DNA of 64,000 bases, taken from the NCBI RefSeq assembly GCF_902170785.1, contig NZ_CABHYG010000016.1, forward strand, positions 1-64,000, in the 5' to 3' direction. The DNA is from Yersinia proxima. Its GTDB lineage: Bacteria > Pseudomonadota > Gammaproteobacteria > Enterobacterales > Enterobacteriaceae. Below are positions 57,645 through 64,000 of this stretch, one piece after another (the first letter of the stretch is position 1; each line of letters opens with the position of its first letter). Below the pieces are notes generated by a model. It did not search any database, was not told the DNA's origin, and was given only the letters and a program-made list of their open reading frames with translations. Both the position numbers and the translations under genes were made by a program.

Positions 57645-59048
57645 TCAGAAGATCGTAAATGGTGCAATCACGATGAATTTAACGTCTTTTTCATCCTGGA
57701 ATACGTTGCCGAAACCGCCACCATAACTTGGGATGTTGGTGTGGTTGTCATACATGGTGTAATGCAGTTTGAATAATGTGCCTTTCGCGCGACCTTCTTG
57801 CAGGGTGTAAAGAATGTCAAAGTTCCATGCAGATTCTTTCAAACGGGTATTTTGGTCATAAATTGGATTGGTGCTCGGTTTAGCATCCCAACCATAAGCA
57901 TAGGAGGTTCCGACTGACCAACCGGCCATATTCCAGTTTTTCAGGTCATACATCACACCACCAAACAACGCTTTTTCGCCGTTGGCGTTAAAGTCAGAGC
58001 GCGAATCCCACCACACGTCTAAGCGACCATTGGAGGTGGCGTAGCCCGGAGTCATACGTTGCAAGAAGTAGCCTTGGTTACCGTCAGCTTTGGCCCATGT
58101 ACCTTCCAGGCGCAAATCAAATGGCCCGGTGGTGTAACCCAGTGTCAATGCTTGCAACCAGGCAAGACCGTCATAAACGTCATTAACATCTTTGAAGCCG
58201 CCATCAACTTTGTCTTTCGCACCGTAGAATTGATAAGACGTTCGCAGATCATTACCCGCCACCGGGAAAGCATAAGAGGCTTTCGCAAAGTATTGGTCCA
58301 TGTAATCTTTGGCTTGACCGAATGCTGCTTCCAGTACTAACTTGTTTTTAAAGTCATATTTAGCGCCAATTGAGTGCAGATAACTGATACCAGTCTTGCC
58401 ATCAGCTTGACGGAAGTTGTACATGTTTTGATACCACGGCGCTTTATATTCATCAGTCCACATGTATGACATGGACAGTGCGCCCGCCGTATCAAAATCA
58501 AATTTCGCACCACCTTCAGCACCACGATAGGTGCCCGGCATAAAGCTCCAGTGTGGGGCTAGCAGGGTCTGACCAGTGGGTTGGATATAACCACCACGCG
58601 CCCAGAAATCACCTAATTTGAATTTGGCTGCGGCTTTGTAAATACTCACACCACTCTTATCGCCGGTCCATTTTTCGTCCCAACGGGTTTTGGCATCACT
58701 GAAACCAATTTCGTTTGGAGCAGCAGGGCCACTGTTGGTCATTTCAACTGCGCCGAAAGCCGCTAAGTCGATACCGAACATATCTGCGGCATAACCGGAA
58801 GAGAAGTCCAGGTTGGCGTTAAATGTGGAGTGATGCAGGTTAGCGACATACTTGCCATACTCTGCGCTACCTGGCGTTAAATCCTTACGGTCACGCTGAC
58901 GCTGCCAATAGTAAATACCACCCGTCAGTGATGAATCATCAACAAAGCCTTCTGCCTTGGCCTCTGGGGCTGCCATAAACCCCGTTCCTAACAATGCACC
59001 CGCGACTGCGAGCGCTAATGTTTTACGTTTAGCACCGTGCGTAACCAT
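57645..59048 (-). CDS. chiP: Chitoporin ChiP (YbfM), OprD-family outer-membrane channel
   Basis: ChiP (467 residues) lets chito-oligosaccharides through the outer membrane. Residues 1-32 are a signal peptide ending EAKA. The rest is an OprD-type beta-barrel with [22 protein letters not shown] at the start and a C-terminal phenylalanine (APFTIF), the usual barrel assembly signal. The leader bears a ChiX pairing site and NagC-like operators, reported separately. It heads the chiP-chiQ-hexosaminidase operon. Confidence 0.96.
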   Translation of the reverse strand: MVTHGAKRKTLALAVAGALLGTGFMAAPEAKAEGFVDDSSLTGGIYYWQRQRDRKDLTPGSAEYGKYVANLHHSTFNANLDFSSGYAADMFGIDLAAFGAVEMTNSGPAAPNEIGFSDAKTRWDEKWTGDKSGVSIYKAAAKFKLGDFWARGGYIQPTGQTLLAPHWSFMPGTYRGAEGGAKFDFDTAGALSMSYMWTDEYKAPWYQNMYNFRQADGKTGISYLHSIGAKYDFKNKLVLEAAFGQAKDYMDQYFAKASYAFPVAGNDLRTSYQFYGAKDKVDGGFKDVNDVYDGLAWLQALTLGYTTGPFDLRLEGTWAKADGNQGYFLQRMTPGYATSNGRLDVWWDSRSDFNANGEKALFGGVMYDLKNWNMAGWSVGTSYAYGWDAKPSTNPIYDQNTRLKESAWNFDILYTLQEGRAKGTLFKLHYTMYDNHTNIPSYGGGFGNVFQDEKDVKFIVIAPFTIF

Positions 59049-59050
59049 AT

Positions 59051-59070
59051 GAAAAAATTCCTCTTTGACA
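59051..59070 (-). promoter_or_regulatory. ChiX small-RNA pairing site over the chiP ribosome site
   Basis: The minus-strand leader reads GTCAAAGAGGAATTTTTTC just before the start codon. It includes the Shine-Dalgarno AGAGGA and is complementary to the seed AAATTCCTCTTTGAC of ChiX (MicM), which silences chiP in E. coli and Salmonella. The chiX gene itself is not in the window. Confidence 0.8.
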
Positions 59071-59241
59071 TCACATTTAAAGTGCCGTCCCTGTGTCCAC
59101 CACAGCTCACAGGTTTAGCCTCAAAAAACCCTAGTGGGTAAAGTTTTGCTGGGAAGAAATCTCCACCAGCAGTTGCTCATTAAAAAAACAAACTTCGCTT
59201 TTGAAATACACCCTCGCAAAGATTGCTGCTGGAATACAGAC

Positions 59242-59264
59242 TATTTTTCGCGACGCGAATTATC
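59242..59264 (-). promoter_or_regulatory. NagC-like operator 1 upstream of chiP
   Basis: The sequence TATTTTTCGCGACGCGAATTA contains TTCG-N5-CGAA and AT-rich flanks, as in NagC sites of E. coli. It lies about 200 bp before the chiP start. Confidence 0.65.
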
Positions 59265-59466
59265 AATCAAAAATGAAGCTAATTTTTCAAAGTATGACCA
59301 CGAGCACATAACTGTGAAAAATTATTACAGAGTTCACAATTGCTTAAAAAACAATGCATAAGATGATACCTCTAAGCCAAAATCGTCTCATATTGACATC
59401 TTGAATGGTTTCAGCTTAACCAATAAAATATAAGATTTATCCGAGAAAAATAGGGTTATTTTTACA

Positions 59467-59490
59467 GTTAATTCGTAAAGCGAATATTTA
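59467..59490 (-). promoter_or_regulatory. NagC-like operator 2 upstream of chiP
   Basis: GTTAATTCGTAAAGCGAATA has the same TTCG-N5-CGAA core. Its centre is 225 bp from operator 1, so the two could be bridged by NagC with a DNA loop. Confidence 0.6.
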
Positions 59491-59632
59491 AGAAAGACTT
59501 ACAGGCAACCACTCAAAGCAGAGAAAAGAATGCAATATGTTGAGATTGACCAAAGAATAAGAGAGGAAAGAGAGAAAATTGAAAGGATAGGACCGTGTTT
59601 AGTAAAACTAACAATAGCTGTTCGACAGAGAT

Positions 59633-59658
59633 AAAAAAGGCGTGGACTAAGCCACGCC
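59633..59658 (-). terminator. Intrinsic terminator of glnS
   Basis: On the minus strand GGCGTGG-CTTAGT-CCACGCC is followed by TTTTTTATC, 26 bp after the glnS stop. Confidence 0.92.
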
Positions 59659-59683
59659 AGTTAAGGTAAATCCGGGGGCCAGA

Positions 59684-61351
59684 TTAGTTGCTCACCTTAG
59701 CAGCCCAGGTATCACGCAGACCTACCGTGCGGTTAAACACCAACGCATCGGGGCGTGAATAGTGGCTATCAGCACAGAAATAACCTTCACGTTCAAACTG
59801 ATACGTTTTTTCTGGAACCGCATCAGCCAGACTTGGCTCAACAAAACCCTGACGGATAATCAAAGACTCAGGGTTGATGGTAGACAAGAAGTCTTCCGCC
59901 GCCGCTGGGTTTGGTACACTAAACAAACGGTCATATAAACGGATTTCAGCAGGCAATGCATGCTTAACAGAAACCCAATGGATAACCCCCTTCACTTTTC
60001 GGCCATCAGCAGGGTCTTTGTTTAAAGTTTCTGCGTCATAGCTGCAATAAAGTGTCGTGACATTACCTTCGGCGTCCTTCTCAACACGCTCGGCTTTGAT
60101 GACATAAGCATTACGCAGGCGCACTTCTTTGCCCAGCACTAAGCGCTTGTATTGTTTATTGGCTTCTTCACGAAAATCAGCGCGATCGATATAAATCTCA
60201 CTGTCAAAAGGGACTTGACGGGTGCCCATGTCGGGATTATTCGGGTGATTTGGCATGGTCAGCCACTCTTCCCCTGCCGCACGATTCTCGATAACCACTT
60301 TGATTGGATCCAGAACAGCCATAGCCCGTGGTGCATTTTCGTTCAGATCATCACGGATACAGGACTCCAGTGCCATCATCTCAACGTTGTTATCCTGCTT
60401 GGTCACACCGATACGGCGGCAGAATTCACGAATTGATGCTGCGGTGTAACCACGGCGACGCAAACCAGAAATGGTTGGCATACGCGGATCATCCCAGCCC
60501 TCGACGACCTTCTCGGTCACCAATAGGTTCAGCTTACGCTTAGACATAATGGAGTATTCGAGATTCAGACGAGAGAACTCATACTGACGTGGATGGCATT
60601 CAATAGAGATATTATCCAGCACCCAATCATACAAGCGACGGTTATCCTGGAACTCCAAAGTACAAAGTGAATGTGTAATCCCTTCAATCGCATCAGAAAT
60701 GCAATGGGTGAAGTCATACATCGGGTAGATGCACCATTTGTTGCCAGACTGGTGATGTTCGGCAAATTTAATGCGGTACAACACCGGATCACGCATCACA
60801 ATAAACGGTGACGCCATGTCAATTTTTGCACGCAAGCATGCGGTGCCTTCAGCAAAGCCACCGGCACGCATTTTTTCAAACAGCGCCAGGTTCTCTTCCA
60901 CACTGCGGTCGCGATATGGGCTATTTTTACCCGGCGCAGTCAGCGTGCCGCGATATTCGCGCATCTGCTCAGGCGTTAACTCATCAACATACGCCAGACC
61001 CTTGTTAATCAGCTCTACAGCGTACTGGTACAATTGGTCAAAATAGTCTGAGGAGTAACGTACATCACCGCTCCAGGTGAAGCCTAGCCACTCTACGTCG
61101 CGTTTAATTGACTCCACGAACTCCACATCTTCTTTCACCGGGTTGGTGTCGTCAAAACGCAGGTTGCATTGCCCCTGATAGTCTTGGGCAATACCAAAGT
61201 TCAGGCAAATAGACTTCGCATGACCAATATGCAAGTAGCCGTTTGGCTCTGGCGGGAAGCGGGTATGAACCGACGTGTGTTTGCCGCTGGCTAAATCTTC
61301 GTCAATGATCTGACGGATAAAATTACTTGGGCGGGCTTCTGCCTCACTCAT
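59684..61351 (-). CDS. glnS: Glutaminyl-tRNA synthetase
   Basis: GlnS (555 residues) charges tRNA-Gln. The class I signatures are [12 protein letters not shown] (HIGH) and SIMSKRKLN (KMSKS), and the anticodon-binding beta-barrels lie in the C-terminal third. I choose the ATG at 61351 ([14 protein letters not shown]), which equals E. coli GlnS and has GAGGAA eight bases upstream. A TTG further upstream would add five residues and is less likely. Confidence 0.98.
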   Translation of the reverse strand: MSEAEARPSNFIRQIIDEDLASGKHTSVHTRFPPEPNGYLHIGHAKSICLNFGIAQDYQGQCNLRFDDTNPVKEDVEFVESIKRDVEWLGFTWSGDVRYSSDYFDQLYQYAVELINKGLAYVDELTPEQMREYRGTLTAPGKNSPYRDRSVEENLALFEKMRAGGFAEGTACLRAKIDMASPFIVMRDPVLYRIKFAEHHQSGNKWCIYPMYDFTHCISDAIEGITHSLCTLEFQDNRRLYDWVLDNISIECHPRQYEFSRLNLEYSIMSKRKLNLLVTEKVVEGWDDPRMPTISGLRRRGYTAASIREFCRRIGVTKQDNNVEMMALESCIRDDLNENAPRAMAVLDPIKVVIENRAAGEEWLTMPNHPNNPDMGTRQVPFDSEIYIDRADFREEANKQYKRLVLGKEVRLRNAYVIKAERVEKDAEGNVTTLYCSYDAETLNKDPADGRKVKGVIHWVSVKHALPAEIRLYDRLFSVPNPAAAEDFLSTINPESLIIRQGFVEPSLADAVPEKTYQFEREGYFCADSHYSRPDALVFNRTVGLRDTWAAKVSN

Positions 61352-61444
61352 TGTTCTATTCCTCAATGCAAACGCAACAAATATAACCGCATATAATCCA
61401 ACAAGCCCGGCCCGGAAACAACCGTTTGTTACAGTAAATAAAAC

Positions 61445-61475
61445 AAAAAAACGGGAAGAGATTGCTCTCTTCCCG
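61445..61475 (-). terminator. Intrinsic terminator of nagE
   Basis: On the minus strand CGGGAAGAG and CTCTTCCCG form a 9-bp stem followed by TTTTTTT, 70 bp after the nagE stop. Confidence 0.92.
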
Positions 61476-61544
61476 CTGGTTCGGCTAAAAGTTAAATCAG
61501 TTATTCAGGACAGCAGTCCCTTCTCACCGTCAGGCTTTAGCCGA

Positions 61545-63578
61545 TTATTTACTCTGAATCTCAAACAGCTGGCTTTGACCGGCAACCACCGATCCACCCG
61601 CCAACACCGAGATACCGGCATAGTCATCAATATTACTGACAACAACCGGGCTAATCATTGAGCGCGCATTAGCGTTCAGGTAGGCCAAGTCCAGCTCAAG
61701 CACCGGTTGACCAGCAACCACAGTGGCACCTTCTTCAACCAGACGTGCAAAGCCCTGGCCGTTCAGTTTCACCGTATCAATCCCGATATGAACCACAATT
61801 TCAGCACCGGTTTCAGTTTCCAGGCAGAAAGCATGGTCAGTGTTGAAGATTTTTACGATGGTGCCGTTTGCCGGAGCAACTACCGTTTTATCCGTTGGAC
61901 GGATGGCAATCCCCTCACCGACAGCTTTGCTGGCAAAGGCTTCATCAGGAACCTCTTCCAAAGCAACCACATCGCCGGTAATTGGAGAAACCAATACCAA
62001 AGAGGCGGATTTCGCGGTGTTAATGACAGCCTGAGGCTTGGTCGCAGCAGAAGCTGTCGTGCCGCTTGCTGCAGGAACCGGGCCACCGGCCAACACGTTA
62101 CGCATTGCCGAAGCAATCAGTTCCGCACGAGTACCGACGATGACTTGCACACTTTGTTTGTTCAGACGAATAACACCAGAAGCGCCTAAGCGTTTGGCAA
62201 TACCGTCATTCACCAAGGCAGAATCTTTAACGTTCAAACGCAGACGGGTGATACATGCATCAATCCCTGTCAGGTTGTCTGAGCCGCCGATGGCTCCAAT
62301 GTAACGACGCGCCAGACCATTAATTTCGCTTTCGTTAACTTCTGGAGTTTTATCAACATTGACGTCATAACCATCTTCTTCACTACCTTCAACTGCCAGT
62401 TCACGACCTGGAGTCAGCAAGTTGAATTTCTTGATGGTGAAACGGAATACCACGTAGTAAATCGCGAAGAACACCAGGCCTTGTGGGATCAACATGTACC
62501 AGTGTGTCGCCAGCGGGTTGCGGGAAGACAGCACCATATCCACCAGACCGGCACTGAAACCAAAGCCTGCAATCCAATGCATACTGGCTGCAATGAACAC
62601 AGAAATCCCGGTCAGCACTGCGTGGATAAAGTACAACACAGGGGCAACGAACATGAAGGAGAATTCAAGTGGTTCAGTGATACCGGTGAAGAAGGCTGCA
62701 AATGCCCCCGCCAACATGATACCGGCCACTTTTGCTCTGTTTTCCGGACGCGCACAGTGATAAATCGCCAGCGCAGCACCAGGTAAACCAAACATCATGA
62801 TTGGGAAGAAACCTGCCTGATAACGGCCGGTGATACCGACAACAGCTTTACCGCTATCGATAGACTGTTGGCCACCCAGGAAGTTAGGGATATCGTTAAT
62901 GCCGGCAACGTCAAACCAGAACACTGAGTTCAAGGCGTGATGCAGGCCGACGGGGATCAGTAAGCGGTTGAAGAAGGCATAAATACCTGCACCTACAGAC
63001 CCCATATCTTTGATGTATTCGCCGAAAGTCACCAATGCGTTATAAATCAGTGGCCAAACGTACATCAGAATGAAGGCAACTACGATCATCAGGAAAGACG
63101 TCAGAATCGGAACCAGACGACGACCACTGAAGAAGGAAAGTGCTTTTGGCAATTCAACGCCGCTGAAGCGGTTGTACAACTCAGCTGAGATGATACCTAC
63201 CAGAATACCCACAAACTGGTTGTTGATTTTGCCGAAGGCAGCTGGAACCTGATCAACCGGAATCTTTTGAATCATCGAAACCGCGGCTGGCGAGCACAGC
63301 GTCGTCAACACCAGGAAGCCGACAAAGCCGGTCAGTGCAGCAGCACCGTCTTTATCTTTTGACATACCATAAGCCACACCAATGGCGAACAGCACGGACA
63401 TATTATCGATGATGGCGGCACCGGACTTGATAAACAATGCCGCTAGCGCATTATCACCACCCCAGCTGACTGGGTCTATCCAGTAGCCCACACCCATCAA
63501 TATCGCGGCTGCAGGCAGTGTGGCCACTGGGACCATCAAAGCCCGACCCACTTTTTGCAAGTAACTAAGAATATTCAC
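61545..63578 (-). CDS. nagE: N-acetylglucosamine PTS permease EIICBA, GTG start
   Basis: NagE takes up and phosphorylates GlcNAc. It has an EIIC membrane domain (about 1-370), an EIIB domain whose phospho-cysteine lies in NLTGIDACITRLRL, and a C-terminal EIIA domain with the phospho-histidine in IVVHIGIDTVKL. I set the start at GTG 63578 (677 residues, product MNILSYLQKVGRALMVP). GGGGGAAAG lies just upstream and E. coli NagE begins MNILGFFQRLGRAL. The frame stays open to 63635, but the added 19 residues overlap the control region. Confidence 0.95.
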   Translation of the reverse strand: MNILSYLQKVGRALMVPVATLPAAAILMGVGYWIDPVSWGGDNALAALFIKSGAAIIDNMSVLFAIGVAYGMSKDKDGAAALTGFVGFLVLTTLCSPAAVSMIQKIPVDQVPAAFGKINNQFVGILVGIISAELYNRFSGVELPKALSFFSGRRLVPILTSFLMIVVAFILMYVWPLIYNALVTFGEYIKDMGSVGAGIYAFFNRLLIPVGLHHALNSVFWFDVAGINDIPNFLGGQQSIDSGKAVVGITGRYQAGFFPIMMFGLPGAALAIYHCARPENRAKVAGIMLAGAFAAFFTGITEPLEFSFMFVAPVLYFIHAVLTGISVFIAASMHWIAGFGFSAGLVDMVLSSRNPLATHWYMLIPQGLVFFAIYYVVFRFTIKKFNLLTPGRELAVEGSEEDGYDVNVDKTPEVNESEINGLARRYIGAIGGSDNLTGIDACITRLRLNVKDSALVNDGIAKRLGASGVIRLNKQSVQVIVGTRAELIASAMRNVLAGGPVPAASGTTASAATKPQAVINTAKSASLVLVSPITGDVVALEEVPDEAFASKAVGEGIAIRPTDKTVVAPANGTIVKIFNTDHAFCLETETGAEIVVHIGIDTVKLNGQGFARLVEEGATVVAGQPVLELDLAYLNANARSMISPVVVSNIDDYAGISVLAGGSVVAGQSQLFEIQSK

Positions 63579-63740
63579 CTTTCCCCCTATTCGTCCGATA
63601 TCGGACCCTTTAAGTAGTTTATTTATTTGATTCACTACCTTTTAGAAAAACGCATGGCACATCTTTTATTTATTCACGACACACTTATTCACGGCACGCT
63701 ATTTATTCACGATACAAATGACTCATTCCGGAGTGTAAAA

Positions 63741-63765
63741 AATTTATTTCGTAACGCAAATTAAA
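63741..63765. promoter_or_regulatory. NagC-like operator on the nagE side
   Basis: TTTATTTCGTAACGCAAATT holds TTCG-N5-CAAA with flanking A/T symmetry. It lies some 170 bp before the nagE start. Confidence 0.65.
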
Positions 63766-63776
63766 ACCCCCTATTT

Positions 63777-63792
63777 TGTGATAAATGTCACC
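63777..63792. promoter_or_regulatory. CRP site between nagE and nagB
   Basis: TGTGA-TAAATG-TCACC differs from the CRP consensus at one base. It lies between the two NagC-like operators, as in E. coli. Confidence 0.75.
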
Positions 63793-63844
63793 AAAAACCA
63801 GTCAAAAAGCACCAATAGACTAGCCATGACACAAAACTTATTTT

Positions 63845-63865
63845 ATCATTCGAAAAATGAACAAA
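63845..63865. promoter_or_regulatory. NagC-like operator on the nagB side
   Basis: ATCATTCGAAAAATGAACAA has the core TTCG-N5-TGAA. Its centre is 101 bp from the first operator, close to a whole number of helical turns. Confidence 0.5.
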
Positions 63866-63964
63866 GCATTGTACCAACGCATGAGTCAAAATCTGAGTTA
63901 CGCTTAGCTGAATGATTCAATCCGCGTAGAGTATAGCCACTATTAGCAATCAAAGAGGTGCAAG

Positions 63965-64000
63965 ATGAGACTTATCCCACTGAAAAACACCACAGAAGTT
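63965..64000 (+). CDS. nagB: Glucosamine-6-phosphate deaminase, 5' end only
   Basis: Only the first 12 codons are in the window: MRLIPLKNTTEV. They match the N-terminus of NagB (E. coli MRLIPLTTAEQV). The ribosome site AGAGGTG lies before the ATG. Divergent placement from nagE supports the call. The gene runs off the right edge. Confidence 0.88.
   Translation, partial: MRLIPLKNTTEV

Larger units (their letters stand above)
59049..59683. promoter_or_regulatory. Control region of chiP and 3' side of glnS
   Basis: This 635-bp stretch contains the chiP leader, two NagC-like operators (59247-59259 and 59472-59484) and the glnS terminator. I see no gene here. A short frame at 59134-59361 (+) has no likeness to any protein I know. 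Confidence 0.6.
63579..63964. promoter_or_regulatory. Divergent control region nagE / nagB
   Basis: This region of about 386 bp contains two NagC-like sites and one CRP site, laid out as in E. coli. Near 63663-63715 several copies of TTATTCACGRCAC follow one another. No gene is seen. Confidence 0.7.

Noticed and set aside
59134-59361. 75-residue plus-strand frame between chiP and glnS
   Set aside because: No protein likeness, and it covers a NagC-like operator in the chiP control region.
63579-63635. Upstream ATG start for nagE
   Set aside because: The extra 19 residues are not seen in the E. coli homologue, and a strong ribosome site stands before the GTG at 63578.

Overview
The window reads as a chromosomal segment of an enterobacterium, most likely a Yersinia. 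Gene order over long stretches matches the 15-17 minute region of E. coli K-12 in reverse (tRNA-Lys / tol-pal / cydABX / suc-sdh / gltA / pxp / ybgI / phr / kdp / seqA-pgm / fldA-fur / chiPQ / glnS / nagE-nagB). An ERIC element and several lineage-specific insertions (pcp with DUF969/DUF979 genes, a class II cyclic-nucleotide phosphodiesterase, a chitinase pair, a small RTX protein, a chemoreceptor) separate it from E. coli. The genus is inferred from protein likeness and gene content, without a database search.

Region 1 (1-11.9 kb): two tRNA-Lys genes with a tRNA fragment split by a hairpin cluster between them; the envelope operon ybgC-tolQRAB-pal-cpoB; the cytochrome bd operon cydABX-ybgE with FNR-like and ArcA-like sites upstream; and a divergent periplasmic metallophosphatase/5'-nucleotidase.

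Region 2 (11.9-23.8 kb): central carbon metabolism, sdhCDAB-sucABCD on the minus strand and gltA divergent. The sucD 3' region is unusually rich in hairpins.

Region 3 (23.8-33.3 kb): a pyroglutamate module (pxpB-pxpC-pxpA, two DUF969/DUF979 membrane proteins, pcp) that should free 5-oxoproline from peptides, move it and convert it to glutamate. It is followed by ybgI, an ERIC element, a periplasmic cyclic-nucleotide phosphodiesterase, phrB with a DUF1722 partner, and ybfA.

Region 4 (33.3-42.3 kb): complete kdpFABC-kdpDE potassium uptake locus with a KdpE operator, then a one-domain EamA protein.

Region 5 (42.3-46.9 kb): the accessory island. A GH18 chitinase and an AA10 LPMO-FnIII-CBM protein, both without a recognisable signal peptide, lie between two same-orientation relics of an IS6-family insertion sequence. 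Next to it is a small AT-rich RTX-repeat protein starting with TTG.

Region 6 (47-64 kb): pgm, seqA, ybfF, ybfE, a chemoreceptor, fldA, fur, then the chitin-oligosaccharide operon chiP-chiQ-hexosaminidase, glnS, nagE and the start of nagB. NagC-like operators before chiP and between nagE and nagB, plus a ChiX small-RNA pairing site on chiP, tie these genes into one GlcNAc/chitin regulon. With the chitinase and LPMO, the window covers chitin attack, outer-membrane entry, periplasmic hydrolysis and PTS uptake of GlcNAc.
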